Shown here piece by piece: positions 7,257 through 15,646 of a stretch of DNA of 64,000 nucleotides. The notes under the pieces are model-generated. The model ran no database searches. It saw nothing but the letters and a program-made list of their open reading frames with translations, and was not told where the DNA came from. The translations under genes were made by a program, and so were the position numbers. This DNA is from Kytococcus sedentarius DSM 20547. GTDB taxonomy: Bacteria; Actinomycetota; Actinomycetes; Actinomycetales; Dermatophilaceae. The DNA is taken from assembly GCF_000023925.1 (NCBI RefSeq), contig NC_013169.1, forward strand, positions 1,550,001 to 1,614,000. Reading direction: 5' to 3'. Numbering within the stretch: position 1 is the first letter of the stretch; each line of letters begins with the position of its first letter.

Positions 7257-8840
7257 TCAGCGGCGCCGGCGCTCGCGCACGCGCACCGAGATCTCGATGG
7301 GCGAGCCCTCGAAGCCGAACCGCTCACGCAGCTTGCGCTCCAGGAAGCGGCGGTAGGAGTGCTCCAGGAAGCCCGAGGCGAAGACCACGAACTTCGGCGG
7401 CCGGCTGGAGGCCTGGGTGGCGAACAGGATGCGGGGCTGCTTGCCGGAGCGCACCGGGTGCGGGTGCGCCGCGACGACCTCACCCAGGAAGGCGTTCAGC
7501 CGTCCGGTGGGGATGCGGGCGTCCCAGCTCTCCAGTGCCTGGTCCAGCGCCGGCACCAGCTTGTCGACGTGGCGCCCCCGCGTGGCGGACATGTTCACCC
7601 GCGGCGCCCAGGGCACCTGCACCAGGTCGCGCTCGATCTCGCGCTCCAGGTAGTGGCGACGCTCCTCGTCGGTGGTGTCCCACTTGTTGTACGCGATCAC
7701 CAGGGCCCGACCGGAGTCGATCACCTGCTGCACCACCCGGATGTCCTGCTCGGCGATCTCCTCGCCGGCATCGATGAGGACCACGGCCACCTCGGCCTTC
7801 TCCAGCGCGCTCTGGGTGCGCAGCGAGGCGTAGAAGTCCACCCCGCGAGTCTGGTGCACGCGGCGGCGGATGCCGGCGGTGTCCACGAACATCCAGGTGC
7901 GCCCCCCCAGCTCGATGTACTCGTCCACCGGGTCCCGGGTGGTGCCGGCGACGTTATCCACGACGACGCGCTCGGACCCTGCCAGGCGATTCAGCAGCGA
8001 GGACTTGCCCACGTTCGGGCGCCCCAGCAGGGCGACCCGGCGCGGCCCGCCGACGACGCGCCCCGCATCGGACTGGGGCTCCGCCGGGAACTTGGCCAGC
8101 ACCTCGTCGAGCAGGTCCCCCGAGCCCTTGCCGTGCAGCGCCGAGAGGGGCCACGGCTGACCGAGCCCCATCGACCACAGCGCCGCGGCCTCGCCCTCCA
8201 GGTGCAGGTCGTCGACCTTGTTGGCGACCAGCAGCACCGGCTTGCGTGAGCGGCGCAGCAGCTTCACGACGTCCTCGTCGGCATCGGTCGCGCCCACGGT
8301 CGCGTCGACCACGAAGATCACGACGTCCGCCAGCTCGACGGCCACCTCGGCCTGCTGTGCGACGTGCTTCTGGATGCCCTTGGCGTCGATCTCCCAGCCG
8401 CCGGTGTCCATCACCATGAACGGCACACCGTTCCACTCCGCGGGGTAGGTTACGCGGTCGCGAGTCACTCCCGGCTCGTCCTGCACCACGGCCTCGCGAC
8501 GGCCCAGGAAGCGGTTCACCAAGGTGGACTTGCCCACGTTCGGGCGCCCGACAATGGCCACCACCGGCAACGACTGCACCTGGTTGCCGTGCTCGTCGAA
8601 GGCACCACCGGCCTCGATGAGGGCGGCGTCCTCCTCCTCGAGCTCGAACTCGTCCAGCCCGGCCTTCAGCGCGGTCGCGTAGGCGACCTCCACCTCGGTC
8701 TCGGGGGCGTCGGGGTCGACCTGCTCGACCGGCTGCTCGGGCTGGCCGGGCTCCAACTCGGGCTGGCCACCCTCCTCGATGGGGTCAGCCGGGCCGTCCT
8801 GCTCGCGCGGCTCGTCGTGCTCGTGCTGGTTCTCGCTCAT
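7257..8840 (-). CDS. der: Ribosome assembly GTPase Der (EngA)
   Basis: 527 aa, with the tandem GTPase domains diagnostic of Der. The first G1 loop GRPNVGKST is at 98-106 with G3 DTGG and G4 NKVD (207-210); the second G1 GRPNVGKSS is at 273-281 with G4 NKWD. A C-terminal KH-like domain ends in a basic RVRERRRR tail. Der binds the 50S subunit and is needed for its maturation. The ATG at 8840 overlaps the cmk stop (ATGA). The frame is open further upstream, but that part is antisense-like shadow of cmk. About 90 residues before the first GTPase domain are acidic and Pro/Gln/Glu-rich, absent from E. coli Der and presumably disordered. Confidence 0.96.
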   Translation of the reverse strand: MSENQHEHDEPREQDGPADPIEEGGQPELEPGQPEQPVEQVDPDAPETEVEVAYATALKAGLDEFELEEEDAALIEAGGAFDEHGNQVQSLPVVAIVGRPNVGKSTLVNRFLGRREAVVQDEPGVTRDRVTYPAEWNGVPFMVMDTGGWEIDAKGIQKHVAQQAEVAVELADVVIFVVDATVGATDADEDVVKLLRRSRKPVLLVANKVDDLHLEGEAAALWSMGLGQPWPLSALHGKGSGDLLDEVLAKFPAEPQSDAGRVVGGPRRVALLGRPNVGKSSLLNRLAGSERVVVDNVAGTTRDPVDEYIELGGRTWMFVDTAGIRRRVHQTRGVDFYASLRTQSALEKAEVAVVLIDAGEEIAEQDIRVVQQVIDSGRALVIAYNKWDTTDEERRHYLEREIERDLVQVPWAPRVNMSATRGRHVDKLVPALDQALESWDARIPTGRLNAFLGEVVAAHPHPVRSGKQPRILFATQASSRPPKFVVFASGFLEHSYRRFLERKLRERFGFEGSPIEISVRVRERRRR

Positions 8841-9586
8841 GCTGCTCCCTGGGGGGTCCGGCCGGACCGGGCGAGCACCACCTGGACGACGGCCTCCACA
8901 GACCCGGGGAGGTCCAGGTCGGAGGTGTCGATGGTGGTGACGCCGTCGGCGGCGGTGGTGAAGTTGGAGACGGTGGAGTCGTCGCGGTCGCGGCGCAGCA
9001 CCTCGTCGCGGGTGCTGTCGGAGACCTGCTGCCCCCCGGTCTGGCGCTGGCGGCGGCGCAGGCGCGCCTCCTCGTCGGCGGTCAGCAGGATGCGCACCGG
9101 TGCGTCGGGCGCGATCACGGTGGTGATGTCGCGGCCCTCGGCGACGATGCCCCGCCCGGTGGCGCTGGCCTGGGCGATGATCTCCTGCTGCCGGCGCGCG
9201 AGCTCGCCGCGCACGTCGAGGTTCGTGGCCACGGCCGAGACCGCGGCCGAGATGCGGCTCTCGCGGATGGCCCGGCTCACGTTCCGCTCCCCCACCCACA
9301 CGCCGGGCGACCCCGGGTCGGTTGACTGGCGCAGCGGGGCGGTGCGCGCCAGGTGCGCCACCGCACCGACGTCGGAGAGGTCGGTCCCCGCATCGAGCGC
9401 GGCCCAGGTGAGGGCGCGGAACATGGCCCCGGTGTCGAGATAGGCCAGGTCGAAGGCCATCGCCACGGTGCGCGAGACGGTGGACTTGCCGGATCCCGAG
9501 GGCCCATCGATCGCCACGGTCACCGGCACGGACAGCTCGGCCAGCCGGGGATGACGGCGGGTCGGCGAGTAGGGCAGCCGCATCAC
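8837..9586 (-). CDS. cmk: Cytidylate kinase
   Basis: 249 aa. The P-loop GPSGSGKST (about 28-36) is followed by [13 protein letters not shown], the substrate-binding segment of CMP kinases, and by [12 protein letters not shown]. The enzyme phosphorylates CMP and dCMP to the diphosphates in the cytoplasm. The start is GTG at 9586, overlapping the upstream stop; ATG at 9583 is an equal alternative. The C-terminus overlaps der by 4 bp. cmk followed by der is a standard actinobacterial pair, translated here by coupling. Confidence 0.95.
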   Translation of the reverse strand: MMRLPYSPTRRHPRLAELSVPVTVAIDGPSGSGKSTVSRTVAMAFDLAYLDTGAMFRALTWAALDAGTDLSDVGAVAHLARTAPLRQSTDPGSPGVWVGERNVSRAIRESRISAAVSAVATNLDVRGELARRQQEIIAQASATGRGIVAEGRDITTVIAPDAPVRILLTADEEARLRRRQRQTGGQQVSDSTRDEVLRRDRDDSTVSNFTTAADGVTTIDTSDLDLPGSVEAVVQVVLARSGRTPQGAA

Positions 9587-10437
9587 AGCCCCACCAGCTT
9601 CATCGTGCGCGCGAGCTCGTCGGGGGTGACGGCGCGCAGGTTGCCCGGGCGCAGGTCACCCATGCGGATCTCCCCCACCTGGGTGCGCACAAGCTCCTCC
9701 ACCGGGTAGCCGACCTCCTCCAGCAGGCGACGCACCACGTGCTTGCGTCCCTCATGGATCACCAGCTGCACCATGGCCCACCCGGGCTGCGAGGCGACGA
9801 CGGAGAAGTCGTCGACCTTGACCACGCCGTCCTCGAGCTCGACCCCCTCACGCAGGAGGTTGCCCAAGCCCTTCTTGACCGGGCCCGGCACCTTGGCGAC
9901 GTAGGTCTTGGGCACCGAGTAGCTCGGGTGCTGCAGCCGGTGGGCGAGCTCGCCGTCGTTGGTGAGCAGCAGCAGACCGGAGGTGTCCTGGTCCAGCCGG
10001 CCCACGTGGAACAGGCGCTCCTTGCGGGTGTACGTGTAGTCGCCCACGGAGAGGCGACCCTCCTCGTCCTCCATGGTGGAGATGACGCCCACGGGTTTGT
10101 TGAACACCAGGTAGACCTTGGAGTCGTCCAGCTGCACCGGCAGGCCGTCGACGGCCACCTTCTGGCGCGAGGGGTCGATGCGGACGCCCAGCTCGGTGAC
10201 CGGCACCCCATCGACCTCCACGCGGCCGTCGGCGATCATCTGCTCGCAGGCACGGCGGGAGCCCAGCCCGGCGGCGGCGAGCACCTTCTGCAGGCGCTCC
10301 CCCTGGCTGGTGTGGACGTCGTGGTCCGGGCGGTTCCCGCCCGGGCGGGACCGGCGCTTGCGGACCGGCCCGAAACCGCCGGTCCCGCGCTTGCCCTGGC
10401 CGTTGGGTCGGCCGGGGCCGTTGTCGCGGCGTGTCAT
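9583..10437 (-). CDS. rluB: 23S rRNA pseudouridine synthase, RluB/RsuA family
   Basis: 284 aa. A basic Gly/Arg-rich N-terminus (1-40) precedes an S4 RNA-binding domain (about 46-105: [20 protein letters not shown]). The catalytic core follows, with GRLDQDTSG at 146-154; Asp149 is the expected catalytic residue. The family isomerises specific uridines in large-subunit rRNA; the exact target cannot be told from sequence. It sits between scpB and cmk with 4-bp overlaps at both ends, so it is part of the xerD-to-der operon. Confidence 0.93.
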   Translation of the reverse strand: MTRRDNGPGRPNGQGKRGTGGFGPVRKRRSRPGGNRPDHDVHTSQGERLQKVLAAAGLGSRRACEQMIADGRVEVDGVPVTELGVRIDPSRQKVAVDGLPVQLDDSKVYLVFNKPVGVISTMEDEEGRLSVGDYTYTRKERLFHVGRLDQDTSGLLLLTNDGELAHRLQHPSYSVPKTYVAKVPGPVKKGLGNLLREGVELEDGVVKVDDFSVVASQPGWAMVQLVIHEGRKHVVRRLLEEVGYPVEELVRTQVGEIRMGDLRPGNLRAVTPDELARTMKLVGL

Positions 10438-11195
10438 CCGTGCTCACTCTCCTGCGTCTGCTGCATCGTCTGGTCGGTCGGGGCGGGCTCGTCGGTGGCG
10501 ACGGGCTCGTCAGGGGGCGCGGCACCCGGGTCGGGTTCCTCGGTGGTGCTGGTGTCCTGCGGGACGCGGACACCTGCTGCGATCTCCTCGAGGTCCCCGG
10601 CGTCGGGGAGGAGGGGAGCGAGGTCGGGCAACCCGCTGAGGTCGTCCAGACCCATGCGCTCGAGGAACTGGTGGGTGGTGCCGTAGAGCACCGCGCCCGA
10701 GGGTTCGCTGCCGACCTCCGCGATGAGGCCGCGCGCCGTCAGGGTGCGGACCACTCCGTCGACGTTGACGCCACGCACCGCGGCCACCCGGCCCCGACTG
10801 ATCGGCTGACGGTACGCGATGACCGCCAGCGTCTCCAGCGCGGCCTGGGTGAGCCGCGCCTGTCGACCGCCGATGAGGAAGCGCTCCACCGCATCGGCGT
10901 ATTCCGGGCGCGAGTACATCCGCCAGGCGCCGGCGACGGCCCGCAGGTCGAAACCCCGGCCCTGGGCGGTGTAGCCGGCGGCGAGCTCGCGCAGCGTGGC
11001 CTCGACCACCTCCACCTCGGAGCCGAGCCCCTCGGCGAGCTCCGCCGGCGTGACCGGCTCGTCGACCACCATCAGCACGGCCTCCAGGGCGGCCGGGAGG
11101 TCGGCGGGCGGGTCGGCTGGGGGGTCACCAAGCGGGCGGACCGGGTCGGCGGGCGCCGCCGCATCGTCGGGGGTGGTCGGGTGCTGGTCACTCAC
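10434..11195 (-). CDS. scpB: Segregation and condensation protein B
   Basis: 253 aa. An Ala/Pro-rich N-terminal extension (about 1-32) is followed by two winged-helix units (ALEAVLMVVDEPVTPAEL; QAALETLAVIAYRQPISR, the family signature). With ScpA it forms the kleisin part of the bacterial SMC condensin that organises the chromosome. A variable acidic tail (about 200-253) is low complexity. It overlaps scpA by 8 bp and rluB by 4 bp. Confidence 0.95.
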   Translation of the reverse strand: MSDQHPTTPDDAAAPADPVRPLGDPPADPPADLPAALEAVLMVVDEPVTPAELAEGLGSEVEVVEATLRELAAGYTAQGRGFDLRAVAGAWRMYSRPEYADAVERFLIGGRQARLTQAALETLAVIAYRQPISRGRVAAVRGVNVDGVVRTLTARGLIAEVGSEPSGAVLYGTTHQFLERMGLDDLSGLPDLAPLLPDAGDLEEIAAGVRVPQDTSTTEEPDPGAAPPDEPVATDEPAPTDQTMQQTQESEHG

Positions 11196-12054
11196 GGGGG
11201 TCAGTCTGCCCGGTCCCGGCCGCGGTCCACCGGACCTCCATCGGCCCCAACGGAGACGGCTGCTCGACGTCGACCGTCCCGGAACGCAGCATTTCCAGCA
11301 CCCCGAGGAAGCGGCCCACCACCTCGAGGCGGGTGGAGGCGTCGCCGATGAGCTCGGCGAAGGTGAGCCGGCCCGCCCGCTGCAGCCGGGCCGTCATGAG
11401 CGCGACCTGCTCGGTGACGCTCACGGTGGGGGCGTGCAGGTGGTCGACCCCCACGACCGGCTCGGGGCGCGGGCTCAGGGCCCCGGCGGCGATGAGGGCC
11501 AGCTGCTCGGGCGAGACGGTCATGACCAGGTCCGGCAGCACGCTGGCGAAGCGCTCCTCCAGGCCGGCCATGCGGGGCACGGCGCCCCCGGCCTCCCCGG
11601 ACCGCTGTGCCATCCACCCCGCCACCTGCTTGTAGGCGCGGTACTGCAGCAAACGCGCGAACAGGACGTCACGGGCCTCGATGAACTCGAGGTCCTCGAT
11701 CTCCGAGCGGGTCTCGGCCGGCAGCAGGCGGTTGGCCTTGAGCTCCAGCAGGGTGGAGGCCACCACGAGGAACTCCGAGAGCTCGCTGAGCAACCAGGCC
11801 GAGGCCGCCCGGTCCCCCGCCGCCTCGGCCTGCGAGGCAGCCTGCTGGGCCTCGCGCAGGTGGGCGATGAACTCGTCGGTGACCGCGGCCAGCGCGATCT
11901 CGGTGATGTCCAGGCGGTGCTTGGAGATGAGCCCCAGGAGCAGATCGAAGGGCCCGTCGTAGGCCGCCTGGTGCACGTGGAAGGCCACCGGGCGGTGGTG
12001 GGTCAGCACACCCCCCGGGGCCTGCGGGAGCGGCTCGGCTGGCGTCGCGGTCAC
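11188..12054 (-). CDS. scpA: Segregation and condensation protein A
   Basis: 288 aa from GTG 12054. The frame upstream is only the shadow of parA. The kleisin signature YDGPFDLLLGLISKHRLDI appears near residue 33, with the ScpA helical body after it (LDITEIALAAVTDEFIAHL; FLVVASTLLELKANRLLP). The C-terminal winged helix binds the Smc head. It bridges Smc dimers together with ScpB. The 32-bp gap to parA and the overlap with scpB place it in one transcription unit. Confidence 0.95.
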   Translation of the reverse strand: MTATPAEPLPQAPGGVLTHHRPVAFHVHQAAYDGPFDLLLGLISKHRLDITEIALAAVTDEFIAHLREAQQAASQAEAAGDRAASAWLLSELSEFLVVASTLLELKANRLLPAETRSEIEDLEFIEARDVLFARLLQYRAYKQVAGWMAQRSGEAGGAVPRMAGLEERFASVLPDLVMTVSPEQLALIAAGALSPRPEPVVGVDHLHAPTVSVTEQVALMTARLQRAGRLTFAELIGDASTRLEVVGRFLGVLEMLRSGTVDVEQPSPLGPMEVRWTAAGTGQTDPRE

Positions 12055-12086
12055 GGGGCCATTGTGGCCGGGGCCCTGTTCCGGGC

Positions 12087-13031
12087 TCAGGCGACCCCGC
12101 CGCGGGCCACGAGCTCGCGGGCCAGGCGGCGGTAGGCGTCGGCGCCGGCGTGGGTCGGGGCGTAGGTGGTGATCGGCTCCGCGGCCAGCGTGGCGTCGGG
12201 GAACTTCACCGTGCGGCGGATCGGCGTGGTGAAGACCAGCTCGCCGAAGTGCTCGGTCACGCTGGCCACGACCTCCCGGCTGTGCAGGGTGCGTCCGTCG
12301 ACCATGGTGGGCAGGATGCCGTCGATCTGCAGCACGGGGTTGAGCCGGTCGGTGATCTTCTCGATGGTCTCCACCAGCAGCGCGACGCCACGCAGCGCGA
12401 AGTACTCGGTCTCCAGCGGGATGATCACGCCGTGGGCGGCCGTCAGGGCGTTCACGGTGAGCAGTCCCAGCGAGGGCTGGCAGTCGATGAGCACCACGTC
12501 GTAGTCGTCGAGCACCGGGCGCAGCACGCGGGCCAGGGCCTGCTCGCGGGCCACCTCGTTCACCAGCTGCACCTCGGCGGCGGAGAGGTCGATGTCGGCC
12601 GGCAGCACGTCGAGGCCCGGGGTGGCCGTGGTGCGCACGACCTCCCGGACGTCCAGCTCCCGCGCCGGTGCCATGAGCAGGTCGTAGATAGTCCGGTCGC
12701 CCTCGCCGGTCCGGACGCCCGTCCCCACAGTGAGCGCGCCCTGCGGGTCGAAGTCCACCAGCAGCACGCGCCGCCCCAGCTCCGCCAGGGCGGCTCCGAG
12801 GTTGATGGTGGTGGTGGTCTTGCCCACGCCGCCCTTCTGGTTGCACAGGGCGATCACCCGGGCGGGGCCGTGCTGCTGCAGCGGCGCGGGGGCCGGGAAG
12901 TCGTCGAGGCGCAGGGGTGCGGCCGGGGCCGCCTCGCTCCGTCCGCGGGGCTCGGCCGACGGCACGTCGAAGTCGGCCAGCGACGGCTGGGTCGCCATGG
13001 CGTGGTCACGGGTGTCCGAGCGATCGCTCAC
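12087..13031 (-). CDS. parA: ParA-family chromosome partitioning ATPase
   Basis: 314 aa from GTG 13031, chosen because AGGAGAGGA lies a normal distance upstream; the 343-aa open frame would start without such a site. An Ala/Pro-rich N-terminal tail precedes the deviant Walker A KGGVGKTTTT (about 66-75), then LLVDFDPQGALT and the Walker B-like VVLIDCQPSLG. This is the ParA beside scpA/scpB and xerD found in many actinobacteria, not the origin-proximal parAB (no parB here). It probably helps place or segregate DNA; its precise role in this setting is less well defined. Confidence 0.9.
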   Translation of the reverse strand: MSDRSDTRDHAMATQPSLADFDVPSAEPRGRSEAAPAAPLRLDDFPAPAPLQQHGPARVIALCNQKGGVGKTTTTINLGAALAELGRRVLLVDFDPQGALTVGTGVRTGEGDRTIYDLLMAPARELDVREVVRTTATPGLDVLPADIDLSAAEVQLVNEVAREQALARVLRPVLDDYDVVLIDCQPSLGLLTVNALTAAHGVIIPLETEYFALRGVALLVETIEKITDRLNPVLQIDGILPTMVDGRTLHSREVVASVTEHFGELVFTTPIRRTVKFPDATLAAEPITTYAPTHAGADAYRRLARELVARGGVA

Positions 13032-13119
13032 GGTGTAGGTCCTCTCCTGTCCGACGGGTGCCACCCTACAGCGCCCGCGCCCCGCTCCCCCATCCCTCGG
13101 GGTGAACCTCACCATCACC

Positions 13120-13140
13120 TCACCCTAAGGTTGAGGGTGA
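13120..13140. promoter_or_regulatory. Inverted repeat between xerD end and parA
   Basis: tcaccct (13120-13126) and agggtga (13134-13140) form a 7-bp inverted repeat around a 7-nt centre. It overlaps the xerD stop and lies about 90 bp before the parA start. It could be an operator for a parA promoter, or a weak attenuator. Nothing in the sequence decides between these. Confidence 0.3.
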
Positions 13141-14105
13141 TACCCCTCCTGCGCGCGAGGGTGCGATTCCTGGAAGACCTCCCGCAGGTGGTCCGGTGTC
13201 ACTCGTGTGTAGATCTGCGTGGTCGTCACCGAGGCGTGCCCCAGCAGCTCCTGCACCACCCGCACGTCCGCCCCGCCGGCCATGAGGTGCGTGGCGTAGC
13301 TGTGGCGCAGGGTGTGGGGGCTGAGGTGCTCCCCCAGGCCCGCTCGACGCCCGGCCGCCGTCACCAGCGCCCACGCACTCTGCCGCCCGAGCCGCCGCCC
13401 GCGCTGGTTCAGCAATAGGGCCGCCCCGCCGCTGCCGCGCGCCGCCAACACCGGACGACCGGTCGCCAGCCAGTCCCCCACGGCCGCGGCCGCCGCCCCG
13501 CCCAGCGGCACGTGCCGCTCCTTGGAGCCCTTCCCCACCAACCTGACGACAAGGCCGTCTAGGTCCACGTCGTCGACGTCCAGACTGGTCACCTCCGACA
13601 CCCGCGCCCCGGTGCCGTAGAGCAGCTCCAACACCGCCCGGTCGCGGCGCGCCACGGCGAGCTCGACCGCATCGGCCCCCCCCTCGACCGGGCCGGTGGA
13701 CTCGATGAGGCGCGCCACCTCATCGAGGGAGAGGGCCTTGGGCAGCGGCTGGACGGCGGCGGGGGGTGCCACGTCGGCGGCGACGTCGACCTCCACCCAC
13801 CCCTCGGCCAAGGCGAAGGCGTGGAACCGGCGCACCGCCACCACCATCCGCGTCACCGTGCTGCGCGCGCGGCCCGATGCGGTGAGATCGGCCAGGTGCT
13901 GCCGCACGTCCGCGGCCTGCACGGACGGCCAGCTGGTGCGCCCCGCGGCGTCCAGGTGCGCCACCCAGGCCACGAGATCCCGCCGGTAGGCGCTCGTCGT
14001 GTTGGCCGAGAGTCCGCGCTCGACCCCGAGGTGGGCCAGCCACTCCTCCACGGCGGGCCACAGTGGGCTGTCCACGGAGCTCTCGGGGGCGCGGCGACGG
14101 CTCAT
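13125..14105 (-). CDS. xerD: Site-specific tyrosine recombinase XerD
   Basis: 326 aa, starting at ATG 14105; the open frame upstream is not coding. The N-terminal SAM-like core-binding domain covers about 15-105. The catalytic domain has the full set: Arg168 (GTGARVSE), Lys in GKGSKER (191-197), His264 and Arg267 (HTLRHSY), His290 (LGHAS) and nucleophile Tyr299 (TQIYTR). With XerC it resolves chromosome dimers at dif. Length and operon context (beside parA-scpAB) mark it as the housekeeping XerD rather than a phage integrase. Confidence 0.93.
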   Translation of the reverse strand: MSRRRAPESSVDSPLWPAVEEWLAHLGVERGLSANTTSAYRRDLVAWVAHLDAAGRTSWPSVQAADVRQHLADLTASGRARSTVTRMVVAVRRFHAFALAEGWVEVDVAADVAPPAAVQPLPKALSLDEVARLIESTGPVEGGADAVELAVARRDRAVLELLYGTGARVSEVTSLDVDDVDLDGLVVRLVGKGSKERHVPLGGAAAAAVGDWLATGRPVLAARGSGGAALLLNQRGRRLGRQSAWALVTAAGRRAGLGEHLSPHTLRHSYATHLMAGGADVRVVQELLGHASVTTTQIYTRVTPDHLREVFQESHPRAQEGYHPQP

Positions 14106-14132
14106 GCCCCCAGTGTGCGGCAGGCTGGGGGC

Positions 14133-14762
14133 ATGGCCTGGTACTCCGCTGCTCCCGCCCGTCGCTCGCTGCAGGTGCTCGCCGACCTGCTGGTCGTCGG
14201 GTGGACCGTGATGTGGGTGCTCATCGGCCGGGCCGTCCACCACCGCACCTTGGAACGCTTCGAGCCGGCCGGCCGGCTGGTGGAGACCGGGGACCGGATC
14301 AACGACGGCGTGACGACCGCCGACGACCAGCTCGCGGACCTGCCGTGGGTCGGCGACTCCCTCAGCGGGGTGCTCGACGGGCTGCTGGGGGTCGGTGACC
14401 CCGTGGCGCAGACCGGGCAGGACCTGCTGGCCTCCGGGGAGAGCCTGGCGGACATGCTCTGGATGGTGGTGAGCGCCGGCCCGATCATCACCGCCCTAGC
14501 CGTCTGGCTGCCCTTCCGCCTCCACTTCCTGCTGCGCTCGACCACCACCGCCGCGAACCTGCGCCGGGTGGACGACCCCGAGGCGCTGCTGGCGCTCCGG
14601 GGGCTGGCGACCCTCCCGCTGGGGACGCTGGCCGCCATCGACCGCGACCCGTTGGAGGCCTGGCGCCGGGGCGACCCGGTGGTGGTGCGCGAGCTGGCCG
14701 AGGCCCAGGCGCGCACCCTGGGGGTGCAGCTACCGGCCCGCCGGTTCGAGCCCCCGCGGTGA
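14133..14762 (+). CDS. Membrane protein of unknown function
   Basis: 209 aa, divergent from xerD with only 27 bp between start codons. An N-terminal membrane helix (about 14-34, LQVLADLLVVGWTVMWVLIG) is followed by an extracytoplasmic segment of ~80 residues rich in Asp/Gly/Leu (TADDQLADLPWVGDSLSGVL). A second helix pair lies around 112-135 (MVVSAGPIITALAVWLPF) and a soluble C-terminal tail carries RDPLEAWRRGD. Conserved-looking actinobacterial topology, but I do not recognise a functional family. Confidence 0.75.
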   Translation: MAWYSAAPARRSLQVLADLLVVGWTVMWVLIGRAVHHRTLERFEPAGRLVETGDRINDGVTTADDQLADLPWVGDSLSGVLDGLLGVGDPVAQTGQDLLASGESLADMLWMVVSAGPIITALAVWLPFRLHFLLRSTTTAANLRRVDDPEALLALRGLATLPLGTLAAIDRDPLEAWRRGDPVVVRELAEAQARTLGVQLPARRFEPPR

Positions 14763-14765
14763 GCC

Positions 14766-14845
14766 GGCCCGACCCCTCGCGCCGGGGCCCGACCCCTCGC
14801 GCCGGGGCCCGACCCCTCGCGCCGGGGCCCGACCCCTCGCGCCGG
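14766..14845. repeat. Four perfect 20-bp tandem repeats
   Basis: The unit ggcccgacccctcgcgccgg is repeated four times without change (14766, 14786, 14806, 14826), followed by a partial palindromic GC run. It lies between two convergent genes. Each unit can form GC-rich hairpins, so the array may end transcription from both sides. The perfect identity implies recent expansion, and the copy number may vary between strains. Confidence 0.9.
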
Positions 14846-14868
14846 CCGGGCCCCGGGAGGTCGCCCGC

Positions 14869-15567
14869 TCAGAGCCCCTGCAGGTAGGGGTTGGACGCCC
14901 GCTCGTGGGCCATGGTGCTCGGTCGTCCGTGGCCGGGAAGCACCATCGTGTGGTCGTCGGTGGGGAGCACGACCTCCCGCAGGGAGCGCTGCATGGCCGC
15001 GGGGTCGCCACCCGGCAGGTCGGTGCGGCCGATGGAGCCGGCGAACAGCACGTCACCGGTGAAGGTGCTGGCCCGCAGGTCCGAGCCCGCCTGCGCCACC
15101 TGCGCGGGCACGTCCGCCACGTCGAAGAGCACGCTGCCCTCGGTGTGCCCCGGCGCGTGGCGCACGCCCCAGGTGAGACCGGCGATCTCGAGCTGCGCCG
15201 CATCGGTGAACTCGTGGACCTCGTCGGGCTCCGACCACTGGAAGGAACTGCCGTACTCCTGCTGCAGCATCGCCCACATCGGTGCGGACAAGCCCTTGCG
15301 CGGATCGGTCAGTCGGTAGCGGTCGTCGGTGTGGATGTAGGCGCCGACGGTGCCGCCGCACACCGGGGTGACGCTCGCGGTGTGGTCGAGGTGGCCGTGC
15401 GTCAGGAGGACGGCGGCAGGACGCAAACCGTTCTCGCGCAACGCATCCCGCAGTTGGTCGACCACGCCGAAGCCCGGGTCGATGACGACGCACTCCTCAC
15501 CGCGATCCGGTGCGACGACGTAGCAGTTGGTACCGAAAGCGGTGGCCGGGATGGCGAGGGTGAACAT
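14869..15567 (-). CDS. MBL-fold metallohydrolase, glyoxalase II-like
   Basis: 232 aa from ATG 15567. The metallo-beta-lactamase motif THGHLDH is at 56-62, with further ligands in RHAPGHTEGS, FTGDVLF and LPGHGRP. Length and motif order fit the YcbL-like group of hydroxyacylglutathione hydrolase homologues, which bind two metal ions and cleave thioesters or related bonds. The physiological substrate is unknown; actinobacteria use mycothiol rather than glutathione, so a mycothiol thioester is plausible. Divergent from the DUF349 gene, sharing a 79-bp promoter region. Confidence 0.85.
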   Translation of the reverse strand: MFTLAIPATAFGTNCYVVAPDRGEECVVIDPGFGVVDQLRDALRENGLRPAAVLLTHGHLDHTASVTPVCGGTVGAYIHTDDRYRLTDPRKGLSAPMWAMLQQEYGSSFQWSEPDEVHEFTDAAQLEIAGLTWGVRHAPGHTEGSVLFDVADVPAQVAQAGSDLRASTFTGDVLFAGSIGRTDLPGGDPAAMQRSLREVVLPTDDHTMVLPGHGRPSTMAHERASNPYLQGL

Positions 15568-15646
15568 GTCGGCAAGCCTAGGCGCGGCGTCGGCCGGATC
15601 CTTACCTAGACTGACCCGTGCGAACCGTCCGCCGAGAGAGGCAACC

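Noticed and set aside
8841-9299. In-frame extension of der to 9299
   Set aside because: The added 153 residues are His/Arg/Pro-rich shadow of cmk on the same strand; ATG 8840 overlaps the cmk stop as expected.
13125-14105. Phage integrase
   Set aside because: It has the tyrosine recombinase residues but length and the parA-scpAB context identify housekeeping XerD; no att sites or phage genes nearby.
14766-14845. CRISPR array
   Set aside because: The 20-bp units are head to tail with no spacers and no cas genes are present.
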